A stretch of 64,000 nt of DNA, taken from contig NZ_RQGA01000001.1 in assembly GCF_004769575.1 (NCBI RefSeq), positions 131,497 through 195,496 of the forward strand, given 5' to 3'. A model generated the notes under the pieces. The model was not told the DNA's origin. It searched no databases and worked only from the letters and a program-made list of their open reading frames with translations. This DNA comes from Leptospira perdikensis (GTDB lineage: Bacteria; Spirochaetota; Leptospiria; Leptospirales; Leptospiraceae). Positions 48,610 through 57,197 of the stretch are shown one piece after another. A program made the translations under genes and the position numbers. The stretch's first letter is position 1, and the number at the start of each line of letters is the position of its first letter.

Positions 48610-49362
48610 ATGAAAATTAAAAAAGAATTTGAAAATTGGGCAATAAATCTATCCGGATGTGATGGCGGAAATCTAGACGGAAAAATATGGTTGTCAGGAA
48701 TTGAATGGGGAGGGGGTCAAAATCCAAAGTTGTTGAATTTTGAAAAAGAAACAAAAGAGTTAGCTAACGCAACTCCAGTAAGATCTTCAAGTGAAACAGA
48801 ACGAATTTTGGCTAATAAGGATCGAAAGAATACATACGATTTAAATGCTTATAAATTATTATCAGTAATAGCAAAAAATGACCATCTGGATAACTTCAAA
48901 TTTAAAGAATTTATCCTCAACGAAAGACCATTTGAAAAAAAATCAAATTATTTTAAACTAAACATATATCCAATTAGTTTTCGGAACACTAGTGATTCAC
49001 TATGGAACGATGAATGGAAAAATAAAACTGGATTTGAAAATAAATATTTATATAAACTTTGGTGTTGGAAATTTAGATTTTCCTTTTTACAAAATCTAGT
49101 TATAAACCATTCACCGAAACTCATAATATGCGTAGGGAAAACTTATATCACAGATTTCATCTTTGCTTTTGAAGGAATTGATAAATTAAGGGCACACAAT
49201 GAGATTAACTTTCATAAAGTAAACAATAATGATTTAGCTTGCCTTAAGGTTAATAACGGAAAAACGCTTTTATGCATTACTCCATTTTTAACTAATGCAG
49301 GCAATCTTGTAGGAAATGAAATAATTTCCGCATTTGGCAAAAAAATAAGAAACTTAATATAG
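48610..49362 (+). CDS. Unknown protein, weakly uracil-DNA-glycosylase-like (cassette 4)
   Basis: A 250-residue protein. Features that recall the UDG superfamily are WLSGIEWGGGQNP near the N-terminus and NHSPKLIICVGKTYITDF, the last strand-helix segment (lVvclGk), near the C-terminus, but the catalytic motifs are not clear. I do not assign a function. It is alone in its cassette; the start at 48610 is the first ATG after the R' box and lacks a strong ribosome-binding site. Confidence 0.5.
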   Translation: MKIKKEFENWAINLSGCDGGNLDGKIWLSGIEWGGGQNPKLLNFEKETKELANATPVRSSSETERILANKDRKNTYDLNAYKLLSVIAKNDHLDNFKFKEFILNERPFEKKSNYFKLNIYPISFRNTSDSLWNDEWKNKTGFENKYLYKLWCWKFRFSFLQNLVINHSPKLIICVGKTYITDFIFAFEGIDKLRAHNEINFHKVNNNDLACLKVNNGKTLLCITPFLTNAGNLVGNEIISAFGKKIRNLI

Positions 49363-49380
49363 CAAATATACATTTACTAC

Positions 49381-49542
49381 GCATAACAGCGACTTAACGC
49401 TTCGCTTCGGGACTAGCCCTCGCTCGGTCTACGACACATTCCCTTTCTGTCACTCGTTTGCATCCGCAAACTCCGTGCCAGTCCCTAACGTCCCGTCCGG
49501 GACTCAGGGTCAGGGAACGTCGTTAAGTCTAGTTCGTTATGC
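49381..49542 (+). repeat. attC4
   Basis: 162 bp, R'' GCATAAC and R' GTTATGC, L boxes CTTAACG/CGTTAAG; common body. Confidence 0.92.
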
Positions 49543-49565
49543 GAAAGCGTTTAAAATTTGAACAA

Positions 49566-50345
49566 ATGAAAACTAATTTAACAATTTTACTAGAGAAATT
49601 TGCAAGTGACACTTGGAAAAAAATAAGATTAGGATATCTTTATTCTTGTAGTCAAATAGAAACTACAATTACAGATAACCATCTGCTTGAATTTTCAATT
49701 GCAAATGTAAACAATTTAAGAATCTACAAAGCTAAGGGATTAGACGAACCTAAAAAAGGATTTGACTGGGAATGGTGGGTTGGTTCTTACAACAGAGGAT
49801 ATTATAGATATTCAATACAAGCAAAATTATTGCATTATGCTGATAATAAATACTATTCGTTGCGGTATGCCGTAAAGGGAACTCAACAAATTGATATTCT
49901 TGAAAGTTTCTCAAAATCCCAAAACTCTATTCCATTATATTGTTTTTATAACTCAAGACCAATAAATATAAATAATTCTACTTCTTGGCATTGTAATTTA
50001 CCATACGATACAGAACAACTTGGTTGCACACTAGTGCCAATAGATCATGTAAAAAAATATATTCAGAAAAGATCAACACGAACATTTGAAAGCTTACATA
50101 GCACAATTGATGCTATACCCTGGAGATGTATAGTAACTTGCCCTTCATTTTTTCCTAGAAAAAATTTAATTAATCAACTAAGTCCGAAAAATAGAGAAGT
50201 TCGCTTAGTAATGGAACTTCCAGACTTTCTTAAAAAAAGAAATAAAGAAGATGAAAAATATACTATAGAATTACCTGACAAATATTATGACTCGGATCTC
50301 GGCGGGAAACCCAAAAATATTTTGGTTTTTGAATTAGAAAATTAA
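49566..50345 (+). CDS. Unknown protein, possibly PD-(D/E)XK-like (cassette 5)
   Basis: A 259-residue protein starting at the ATG at 49566 (MKTNLTILLEKFAS). The frame is also open from the ATG inside the R' box at 49539. The pattern QIETTITDNHLLEFSI, then DWEWWVG and YSIQAKLLHY recalls the DUF6615 family, and the spacing of an acidic residue and QxK is nuclease-like (PD-(D/E)XK fold). This is an inference from pattern only. A YNSRPININ segment follows. No partner gene is in the cassette. Confidence 0.5.
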   Translation: MKTNLTILLEKFASDTWKKIRLGYLYSCSQIETTITDNHLLEFSIANVNNLRIYKAKGLDEPKKGFDWEWWVGSYNRGYYRYSIQAKLLHYADNKYYSLRYAVKGTQQIDILESFSKSQNSIPLYCFYNSRPININNSTSWHCNLPYDTEQLGCTLVPIDHVKKYIQKRSTRTFESLHSTIDAIPWRCIVTCPSFFPRKNLINQLSPKNREVRLVMELPDFLKKRNKEDEKYTIELPDKYYDSDLGGKPKNILVFELEN

Positions 50346-50365
50346 AATATACAAAAAACGCCATC

Positions 50366-50528
50366 GCATAACAGCGACTTAACGCTTCGCTTCGGGACGA
50401 GCCCTCGCTCGGTCTACGACACATTCCCCTTCTGTCACTCGCTCGCAAACGCAAGCTACGTGCCAGTCCCTAACGTCCCCTCCAGGGACTCAGGGTCGGG
50501 AAACGTCGTTAAGTCTAGTTCGTTATGC
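50366..50528 (+). repeat. attC5
   Basis: 163 bp, R'' GCATAAC and R' GTTATGC, L boxes CTTAACG/CGTTAAG; common body. Confidence 0.92.
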
Positions 50529-50549
50529 GTAATTGCTCAAATAGCATCT

Positions 50550-51194
50550 ATGAAAATTAATAAAGAATTTCCAATATCATTTAATATTCAACTCAACTAT
50601 ATTAATGAAAAAGCCTCAATAGATGAAAGATTATTCATTAAGAAATTTAATTCTTATTTTGGACAATTTGATCTAAAAGCATTAGAAAGCATCCTCCATC
50701 CTTACAAATCAGGTATCACAATTGGGAGATTTTCTGAATCTAATGCAAAGAAAATTATAAATGAATACAAAGATTTAAAGCTAAAACTTACGGAGAGGAA
50801 TCCAACACTGAGAAATAAAATTCTCATTCATTCCGAAAATGATGCCCTACAGAAGGCCAATGATTATTTGAATCAAAAATCAGCAGATCTAGAAGCCGAT
50901 GAGTATATAATTACTAAAACTGAAGTAAAACAATACGGCTGGCTCGTCTATTTCACAAATAAAAAATATGTCGAAACTAACGATGAATCCTTTCTTTTAT
51001 TCGGCAATGGTCCTTTTATTATCAATAAATACGATGCAAGCATTTATCAAATTGGTTCTGCAAATCCAGAAACCCAAATCTATAAATATGAATTAGAATA
51101 TTTCCCAGATTTTGTAGGCTCGTTTGAATACGTTCAAAAAGAATTAACTCGTATTTTAGGAAATGAAGAAGATATTTTTTTATTCGACACCTAA
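50550..51194 (+). CDS. Imm35/YrhB-like domain protein (cassette 6)
   Basis: A 214-residue protein, starting at the ATG at 50550. Its C-terminal half (about 120-210) follows the Imm35/YrhB pattern: EYIITKTEVKQYGWLVYFTNKKY, LLFGNGPFIINK, then IYQIGSANP and a final acidic segment. Imm35 proteins are immunity proteins of polymorphic toxins; the family also occurs without known toxins. The N-terminal half is of unknown type. A matching toxin is not visible. Confidence 0.65.
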   Translation: MKINKEFPISFNIQLNYINEKASIDERLFIKKFNSYFGQFDLKALESILHPYKSGITIGRFSESNAKKIINEYKDLKLKLTERNPTLRNKILIHSENDALQKANDYLNQKSADLEADEYIITKTEVKQYGWLVYFTNKKYVETNDESFLLFGNGPFIINKYDASIYQIGSANPETQIYKYELEYFPDFVGSFEYVQKELTRILGNEEDIFLFDT

Positions 51195-51228
51195 AGATTG
51201 TAATTCAGCCCAACAGTTTCGCAACTAC

Positions 51229-51389
51229 GCATAACAGCGACTTAACGCTTCGCTTCGGGACAGGCCCTCGCTCGGTCTACGACACATTCCCCTCTGTCAC
51301 TCGCCTGCATCCGCAAGCTACGTGCCAGTCCCTAACGTCCCGTCTGGGACTCAGGGTCGGGAAACGTCGTTAAGTCTAGTTCGTTATAC
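51229..51389 (+). repeat. attC6
   Basis: 161 bp, R'' GCATAAC and R' GTTATAC, L boxes CTTAACG/CGTTAAG; common body. Confidence 0.92.
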
Positions 51390-51405
51390 GAAAATGGAAA
51401 AATAA

Positions 51406-53238
51406 ATGTATTATCTTCAAAAAGAAAAGACACATATTACTCACACCACTATTTCAAGATATCTACTTGAAAAAATACTACAACAAGTTGATTTTACAGA
51501 ATTAATTTCGAATAGACACAAAACAACAAATGGATTCATTTTAGTTAAAGAAATAAAAAATCTAAGTGCTCTAACAATAGAAAGAAGTAAAACTGTACAT
51601 CGATTACGGGAAGTAATACTGGAATCGAAAAGTAAAAAGCTAATTACAAGTCTTAAAAATGACCGGATAATAAAAAAATATTGTAAAGATATAATACAAT
51701 ATTTTGAGTCTATAGATATAAAAGCACTCAATGAAAACAACTTTACGTTAATATCGGAAATCAAGAATAAATCAGAAATCCACTATATAAGACTCTATAT
51801 AGATTATTTAAAACTTTTAAAAATCGAATTTCTATCAATAGATCTCGATAGTACCCAAGAAGCCAGAGAAATAGAAAAAATAGACGAAATAGTTCAATGT
51901 TTTATCCCATTTCTACTAGAGGAAGGCTACTCACCTCAGAATATATTTCATTTATGTATCAAATTGATTCAAAAACCAAAAAAAAATTTAGTCGAACTAT
52001 TTTTTAGATTATTTTCAGGAGAACAACACGCCAAAACCTTTGCCATAAGGACTCAATCAGAAGTACCAAATCCATTCATTCAACACTTAGAAAGAAAAAA
52101 AATTATATATTGCAGGGTAAATTTGCTAGAGGCAAATAAACCTGTTGAAATAAACCAAAATGAAGAAATCTTAATATTTTCAAAAACGACAACCGATCCA
52201 TTTACATTCCTTAGGCAAATGTATGATGATTCGCTTAAAAATCATGTTAGTTCTAAAGACAGAAAATCTTTAAATCTATTTATAAATTATTTTGATTCAC
52301 TATATTTTAAGGAAAAGCAGCATACTAGATTCCAGAAAGCGCTCTTTGGTGTAGATCCTTTAAATGTTTCAGCAAGAAGAAATACACTACATAACACCTT
52401 AAATAAATGTTCAAAATATTATAAGTTTGATAATACTGTTGAAGATAACCTACCAAACATTAATGCAATCTTCGATTCGGTTTACTTTTACAACCTTGCG
52501 CTAGGTTCAAAATCAATTGAAAACTCAATTTTCTTACTTTGGACATCCCTTGAATCACTAATACCATATAGAATAAAAGGATCAGATATAGAAAATGTCT
52601 GTTACTTCTCTTCGAAATTTCTTAGCATAGGTTCAATAGGTAGAAAAATTTTCTCGTTTTTACAACGATTAGAAAATATTAAAAAATATGTTCCTGAACT
52701 GAAGGAATCATCATTAATTCCAAATTTTGATAACATTTACGACTCAAATAATGTTCTAAAAGCATTTCGCTGGTTATTAGAGTCACCCGAAGCTGGAAAT
52801 GATCCATTTAATTTAATAAATTCATCTTCACCCCTCTTAGCGAAGCAATATTTAGAAATAAATTCAAACTGGTCAAAGGAAAAAATATCATTGTTTTCAG
52901 ATATAATAAATCATTCTTCTGAATCGGTGAAATATCAATTAGATCGAATTTATCTATACAGAAATAGAGTTGTGCACTCTGCCTATGTTATTAACGAATA
53001 TTCAAATCTTTGGCATCACTTAGAGTGGTATGTGGGCAAGTTACTAAGCTATTGCTTTATTCTAAATTTAAAAATCGAAAATCCTGATGTTGAGTTTGAT
53101 CGAAAATTTGCATTCATGCAATTAGAAGGAAATATCGACACCCTATTAAATCAACTTAAAGAAAGCCAAGATAGATCGATTGTTGATTCCCCACAAATCA
53201 TCGCTATGCTTTGCGAACACTTATGGCTATTCTTTTAA
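51406..53238 (+). CDS. HEPN-domain protein, candidate RNase effector (cassette 7)
   Basis: A 610-residue protein, mostly helical. Near the C-terminus, YLYRNRVVHSAYV gives an Rx4H motif (Arg519 to His524), the catalytic signature of HEPN ribonucleases, in a context (SLESLIPYRIKGSDIENVCYF, HHLEWYVGKLL) like the ApeA-type HEPN family. Such proteins often act as abortive-infection RNases. It has no partner in the cassette. Its length makes cassette 7 one of the two longest, at about 2.0 kb. Confidence 0.6.
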   Translation: MYYLQKEKTHITHTTISRYLLEKILQQVDFTELISNRHKTTNGFILVKEIKNLSALTIERSKTVHRLREVILESKSKKLITSLKNDRIIKKYCKDIIQYFESIDIKALNENNFTLISEIKNKSEIHYIRLYIDYLKLLKIEFLSIDLDSTQEAREIEKIDEIVQCFIPFLLEEGYSPQNIFHLCIKLIQKPKKNLVELFFRLFSGEQHAKTFAIRTQSEVPNPFIQHLERKKIIYCRVNLLEANKPVEINQNEEILIFSKTTTDPFTFLRQMYDDSLKNHVSSKDRKSLNLFINYFDSLYFKEKQHTRFQKALFGVDPLNVSARRNTLHNTLNKCSKYYKFDNTVEDNLPNINAIFDSVYFYNLALGSKSIENSIFLLWTSLESLIPYRIKGSDIENVCYFSSKFLSIGSIGRKIFSFLQRLENIKKYVPELKESSLIPNFDNIYDSNNVLKAFRWLLESPEAGNDPFNLINSSSPLLAKQYLEINSNWSKEKISLFSDIINHSSESVKYQLDRIYLYRNRVVHSAYVINEYSNLWHHLEWYVGKLLSYCFILNLKIENPDVEFDRKFAFMQLEGNIDTLLNQLKESQDRSIVDSPQIIAMLCEHLWLFF

Positions 53239-53250
53239 ATTTCCATCTTC

Positions 53251-53378
53251 GTATAACAGCGCCTTCCCGCTACGTTTCGGCACAAGGCCTCACTCGGCCT
53301 TCGGCAAATTTTCCGCTCCCCTAACGCCTTCTGCGAAGGCTCAGGGCGGAAAACTTCGGGAAGACTAATTCGTTATGC
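53251..53378 (+). repeat. attC7, short type
   Basis: 128 bp with a different body: L boxes CTTCCCG/CGGGAAG, and an inner TTTTCCGC/GCGGAAAA stem. R'' GTATAAC and R' GTTATGC. Shares its body type with attC16 only. Confidence 0.9.
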
Positions 53379-53408
53379 GAAACTAAACAAAACAGGATAA
53401 TAATATTA

Positions 53409-53948
53409 ATGAAAATTCGATATATTATTTTATATATTTTAATAACAATTTTGAGTGCATCCATCCCTCTATACCATTATAATAAACATTTTGGTTCTAA
53501 CATCCTAATAGACAACGCTGTCTGGGGACAGTTTGGAGATTTTGTTGGAGGTACACTCAACCCATTCCTTACCTTCGTAACCTTCATAACGATACTTTTT
53601 ACATTAAGGGCCCAATTAGAAGAAAATAAAAAGAATGAATTAGAAAGACAGATTACTGAAATAACTAATGCATTAGATTTACTTGAAAACACAATTCAAC
53701 CAAAACTTGAGCATATATTATTTCGTAACTATACATTACCACATAAAGATAAATATAGATATCAAATGGCAGAAAGTTTAAGCTCAGATTTAAAACTTTG
53801 TATAAGATTGCTTATGCAAATCAAAGAAAAACAACTTGACAACTCTTTAATTTCTTTCTATACACATAAGTACAAAGAAATCATAGGTATTCTAAAACAC
53901 AAAGGATATCTCGAATATGATTTAGAACATTATTTGGAAACCCGCTGA
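53409..53948 (+). CDS. Two-helix membrane protein, candidate retron effector (cassette 8)
   Basis: A 179-residue protein with two membrane helices (about 5-21 and 50-68) and a helical C-terminal half. The segment between them, NAVWGQFGDFVGGTLNPFLTF, is the motif seen in Abi-type membrane proteins and, from memory, the two-helix effectors of some retrons. It shares cassette 8 with the reverse transcriptase gene, 143 bp downstream. It probably kills or arrests the cell by membrane damage on phage infection. The effector assignment is inference from context. Confidence 0.65.
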   Translation: MKIRYIILYILITILSASIPLYHYNKHFGSNILIDNAVWGQFGDFVGGTLNPFLTFVTFITILFTLRAQLEENKKNELERQITEITNALDLLENTIQPKLEHILFRNYTLPHKDKYRYQMAESLSSDLKLCIRLLMQIKEKQLDNSLISFYTHKYKEIIGILKHKGYLEYDLEHYLETR

Positions 53949-53973
53949 AGAATAGATTGGTTGTTTCAATTGC

Positions 53974-54062
53974 GACTTTGAAAAAATAAGGTTTACTTAA
54001 ACTTTATTTACATGGATTTGCCTTGTGACTTGGTAATGAACCTTTTCACCGTTAGCAAAGTC
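53974..54062 (+). ncRNA. Candidate retron msr-msd RNA
   Basis: A 143-bp gap between the membrane protein and RT genes. It has a candidate a1/a2 pair (GACTTTG at 53974-53980, CAAAGTC at 54056-54062), a strong 11-bp stem-loop directly after a1 (arms 53984-53994 and 53999-54009, loop ACTT) as in msr, and a broken hairpin for msd (TTTGC/GCAAA and GTGA/TCAC). At 89 nt it is shorter than most retron RNAs, so borders are uncertain. Confidence 0.5.
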
Positions 54063-54091
54063 CGAAGAAAGTATTTTAAGCGGTATTTTTT

Positions 54092-55147
54092 ATGGAACTA
54101 AAATTAAATCGAACTGATGAAGAAATTTTAGCTTTGTTTAAATCATTAAATTCGGTAGAGACTGTAGCAAATATCTTAGAAGTAAGTCCCAAAATCCTAA
54201 ACTACTACACCTTTAAATCAGAAAATTATCAAAAATTTTTTATACGAAAAAAAAACGGAAAACCTAGAACAATATATTCTCCAAATACTAACATAAAGAT
54301 CCTGCAACAAAAACTATTATACATTTTTAATCTGCTTTATAAACCAAATCAATACGCTTACGGCTATATAAAAGAAAGAAACATTGTTGATAATGCAAAT
54401 AAACATCTTAAAAAAAAATTCATTCTTAATGTAGATTTATCAGATTACTTTCCAAGTATTACATACAGAAGAGTAATAGGATATTTAGTGAAAAATCTGA
54501 AAATAGAAAATACTGCAGCTAGAATAATTACAAAATTGATTTGCGTTGAAGATGAAAAAAACACATTTCTTCCCCAAGGAGGTGTTACTTCGCCACTAAT
54601 TTCAAATTTTATATCTGAAAATTTAGATAAAGATTTATCCTATTATCTAAAGCGGTTTCGTTGCGAATATACAAGATATGCAGATGATCTTACAATTTCA
54701 AGTGAAGACTTAAAGTTTCCAGATAAAATAGCAGTAGAAGACCAATTCAGACAGGTATGGCTTCATAATGATTTTGAACGCATAATCAAAAAAAACGGTT
54801 TTGAAGTAAATTATGAAAAAATTAGATTACGAAAACCTAACCAAAGACAAACCGTCACAGGATTAATCGTAAATGGTAGCAAACCAAACGTTAAAAGAAG
54901 TTATATTCGAAATTTAAGATCTATTCTTTATAATTGGGAAACAAAGGGCTATACTCATATTCAAACTGCCTATGAGTTAAAATATCGAAAATTCGATAAT
55001 GCAGAATTTAAACCAATCCCAAAGATTGAGAATGTCATCGATGGTAAGCTAAATTTTTTATCTATGGTAAAAGGGAAAGATGATGAAATCTATCTCAAAC
55101 TAAAAAAAAGATTTCTAAAATTAAAGGCAACGTTAGACGATGTTTAG
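54092..55147 (+). CDS. Retron-type reverse transcriptase (cassette 8)
   Basis: A 351-residue reverse transcriptase. Retron-specific motifs are visible: NANKH (101-105, the NAxxH motif X), NVDLSDYFPSI (Asp115), LPQGGVTSPLISNF, YADD (196-199) and VTG (255-257, motif Y). These motifs distinguish retron RTs from group II intron and DGR enzymes. It makes branched msDNA from a structured RNA; together with the membrane protein it forms a phage-defence module carried by one cassette. The gene ends 5 bp before the R'' box of attC8. Confidence 0.88.
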   Translation: MELKLNRTDEEILALFKSLNSVETVANILEVSPKILNYYTFKSENYQKFFIRKKNGKPRTIYSPNTNIKILQQKLLYIFNLLYKPNQYAYGYIKERNIVDNANKHLKKKFILNVDLSDYFPSITYRRVIGYLVKNLKIENTAARIITKLICVEDEKNTFLPQGGVTSPLISNFISENLDKDLSYYLKRFRCEYTRYADDLTISSEDLKFPDKIAVEDQFRQVWLHNDFERIIKKNGFEVNYEKIRLRKPNQRQTVTGLIVNGSKPNVKRSYIRNLRSILYNWETKGYTHIQTAYELKYRKFDNAEFKPIPKIENVIDGKLNFLSMVKGKDDEIYLKLKKRFLKLKATLDDV

Positions 55148-55151
55148 CTTC

Positions 55152-55312
55152 GCATAACAGCGACTTAACGCTTCGCTTCGGGACTAGCCCTCGCTCGGTC
55201 TACGACACATTCCCCTTCTGTCACTCGCTCGCACACGCAAGCTACGTGCCAGTCCCTAACGTCCCGCCGGGACTCAGGGTCGGGAAACGTCGTTAAGTCT
55301 AGTTCGTTATAC
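55152..55312 (+). repeat. attC8
   Basis: 161 bp, R'' GCATAAC and R' GTTATAC, common body and L boxes. Confidence 0.92.
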
Positions 55313-55346
55313 GAAATTTTTGAAATACATATAAAAGGAAACTAAA

Positions 55347-55739
55347 ATGGCAGACATTCTAAAAATGTTAACTAGGGCATCTAGCACGGCAACTGCTAGA
55401 ATAAAAAATAAGAGTGCTTTGAATCCAATACTCTGGCTAATAGGGATCGTAACGCTACCGTCTTTCGGTCTCACAGTTATAATCAATACACTTTGGCTAC
55501 AAATCTTCTTCGTTTGCATTGGCGGACTTCCAATACTTATAGCTATTTTTTCTTATATTTATTTTATGTTTACATCACCTGACTATTTGAGATCAGAAGA
55601 ATTCCATATAAAAAAATATGCAACTGAAATGATAGGTGCGAAAGGACAAGAATTTTCTGCTAATGCAGATCACCTAGTTTCAATTGCAAATCCATTTCTC
55701 TTAGAAGGAGAAACAATTGAAAATGAGGAAAGTAAATGA
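55347..55739 (+). CDS. Membrane protein, first gene of cassette 9
   Basis: A 130-residue protein with two membrane helices (about 28-48 and 50-75) and a short cytoplasmic tail. Its stop overlaps the ATG of the next gene (ATGA, 55736-55739). Paired with a Cas2/SinR-fold-like protein, it may form a two-gene defence or toxin unit. Family not recognised. The ATG is preceded by AAGGAAACT. Confidence 0.55.
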   Translation: MADILKMLTRASSTATARIKNKSALNPILWLIGIVTLPSFGLTVIINTLWLQIFFVCIGGLPILIAIFSYIYFMFTSPDYLRSEEFHIKKYATEMIGAKGQEFSANADHLVSIANPFLLEGETIENEESK

Positions 55740-56017
55740 GAGCATACATTCTTTCTTATGATCGAAATCCTTCAAAATATGATTACAAATCAATTCACAG
55801 TAAAATAACAAAAAATCCAATGATCAAAAACTGGTCTCACTACTTAAACTCGAGCTACATATTAATCTCAGAAAATAATGTTAATGAGTTGTCAGATTAT
55901 ATAAGGAAAGTAATGCCAAAGCATAGATTTTTACTTTTAGAAGTTGACTTAAGAAAATCTAACGGATGGCTGCCTCAGGAAGCTTGGGATTGGATTAACA
56001 AAAATAAAATATTATGA
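55736..56017 (+). CDS. SinR/Cas2-like small protein (cassette 9)
   Basis: A 93-residue protein with a ferredoxin-like pattern: AYILSYDRNPSKYDYKSIHSKI, WSHYLNSSYILIS, and FLLLEVDLRKSNGWLPQEAWDWI. This resembles the SinR family and the Cas2/VapD fold. No adaptation genes accompany it, so a CRISPR role is not implied. Co-translated with the preceding membrane-protein gene. Confidence 0.65.
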   Translation: MRAYILSYDRNPSKYDYKSIHSKITKNPMIKNWSHYLNSSYILISENNVNELSDYIRKVMPKHRFLLLEVDLRKSNGWLPQEAWDWINKNKIL

Positions 56018-56046
56018 AATATCAGTCTATCTAACTCAAAAACTTC

Positions 56047-56207
56047 GTATAACAGCGACTTAACGCTTCGCTTCGGGACAGGCCCTCGCTCGGTCTACGA
56101 CACATTCCCCTTCTGTCACTCGCCTGCATACGCAAGCTACGTGCCAGTCCCTAACGTCCCTCCGGGACTCAGGGTCGGGGAACGTCGTTAAGTCTAGTTC
56201 GTTATAC
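56047..56207 (+). repeat. attC9
   Basis: 161 bp, R'' GTATAAC and R' GTTATAC, common body and L boxes. Confidence 0.92.
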
Positions 56208-56249
56208 GAAATCGCAAAAGCCTATTCTAAAAACGGACAAAAAAACGAT

Positions 56250-56271
56250 TTGACTTATCTCAATTTGAGAT
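56250..56271 (+). promoter_or_regulatory. Promoter -35 and operator of the higBA cassette
   Basis: TTGACT (56250-56255) runs directly into a perfect 15-bp palindrome (ATCTCAA-T-TTGAGAT, 56257-56271) that ends 4 bp before the toxin ATG. This is the expected place for HigA autorepression. Confidence 0.65.
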
Positions 56272-56275
56272 AATC

Positions 56276-56581
56276 ATGACAGCTGTGCACGTTATTAGTT
56301 GGAAGAAATTAGATGATTTCATTACTAAACATCCAAATTCGGAATCTTCCCTCAAAAGTTGGTATAAATTAGTTAAAAACACTAATTTTAAAGATTTTAA
56401 TGAATTAAGAATGGTTTTTAATTCTGTTGATCAAGTTGGTAAACTTACTGTATTCAATATAAGTGGAAACCACTTTAGATTAATCGCAGCAATTCACTTC
56501 AATAGACAAAAAGTTTTTGTTCGAAACGTTTTAACTCATAATGAATATGACAAAGGAAAATGGAAAAAGGAGAATATATGA
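56276..56581 (+). CDS. higB: HigB-like mRNA interferase toxin (cassette 10)
   Basis: A 101-residue RelE-superfamily toxin of the HigB type: ESSLKSWYKLVKNTNFKDFNELR, FNISGNHFRLIAAIHFNRQKVFVRNVLTHNEYDKGKWKK. HigB cleaves mRNA on the ribosome. It overlaps higA by 4 bp (ATGA, 56578-56581). A palindromic operator lies just upstream. Confidence 0.87.
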   Translation: MTAVHVISWKKLDDFITKHPNSESSLKSWYKLVKNTNFKDFNELRMVFNSVDQVGKLTVFNISGNHFRLIAAIHFNRQKVFVRNVLTHNEYDKGKWKKENI

Positions 56582-56979
56582 TTCTAGAAATTGAAAAAGT
56601 TAAGAATGTTTGGCATGATGTTAAAGATATTCTCTCTGTTCCTCATACTGAAAAACAATATCGGAAATTAGTTAAAGTTTTAGATGAGCTCATCGATGAA
56701 GTTGGGAATGATGAAAAACATCAATTAGCTCCGCTCCTAGAAACTGTGGGTAATTTAATTGAAGAATATGAAAATGATCACTTTATACAACCAAATGCTG
56801 AACCAATAGAAGTCTTAAAGTTTCTTATGGAAGAAAACAACTTAACCCAAAAGGATTTAAATATTTTAGGTAGTCAGGGTGTTGTTTCTGAAATTCTTAA
56901 CGGAAAAAGAGATTTAAATGTTAGACAAATTAAAGCTCTAGCAGAAAAGTTCAGAGTCTCTCCATCTGTTTTCATTTAA
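56578..56979 (+). CDS. higA: HigA-like antitoxin (cassette 10)
   Basis: A 133-residue antitoxin with an N-terminal partner-binding part and a C-terminal XRE-like HTH (about 80-133): EVLKFLMEENNLTQKDLNILGSQGVVSEILNGKRDLNVRQIKALAEKF. An AAAGGAG site precedes the ATG at 56578. It should neutralise HigB and repress the operon by binding the palindrome at 56257-56271. Order toxin then antitoxin is the HigBA norm. Confidence 0.88.
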   Translation: MILEIEKVKNVWHDVKDILSVPHTEKQYRKLVKVLDELIDEVGNDEKHQLAPLLETVGNLIEEYENDHFIQPNAEPIEVLKFLMEENNLTQKDLNILGSQGVVSEILNGKRDLNVRQIKALAEKFRVSPSVFI

Positions 56980-56998
56980 ACTTTATATTTGCGACTTC

Positions 56999-57161
56999 GT
57001 ATAACAGCGACTTAACGCTTCACTTCGGGACAAGCCCTCGCTCGGTCTACGACACATTCCCCTTCTGTCACTCGCCTGCATTCGCAAGCTACGTGCCAGT
57101 CCCTAACGTCCCGTCCCGGGACTCAGGGTCGGGAAACGTCGTTAAGTCTAGTTCGTTATAC
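56999..57161 (+). repeat. attC10
   Basis: 163 bp, R'' GTATAAC and R' GTTATAC, common body and L boxes; one change in the body (CTTCACTTCGGG for CTTCGCTTCGGG). Confidence 0.92.
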
Positions 57162-57197
57162 GCAAAGCGCAAACAAATTAAAAAAAGAGAATAAAAT

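Noticed and set aside
50460..50549. N-terminal extension of the cassette 6 protein into attC5
   Set aside because: The extension translates attC sequence; similar extensions appear in front of several cassette genes purely because the repeat has an open frame.
54092..55147. Group II intron or DGR reverse transcriptase
   Set aside because: No maturase or intron RNA domains, no variable/template repeat; the NAxxH and VTG motifs point to a retron RT.
55736..56017. Cas2 of a CRISPR adaptation module
   Set aside because: Fold-level resemblance only; no Cas1 or repeat array nearby and the gene is coupled to a membrane protein.
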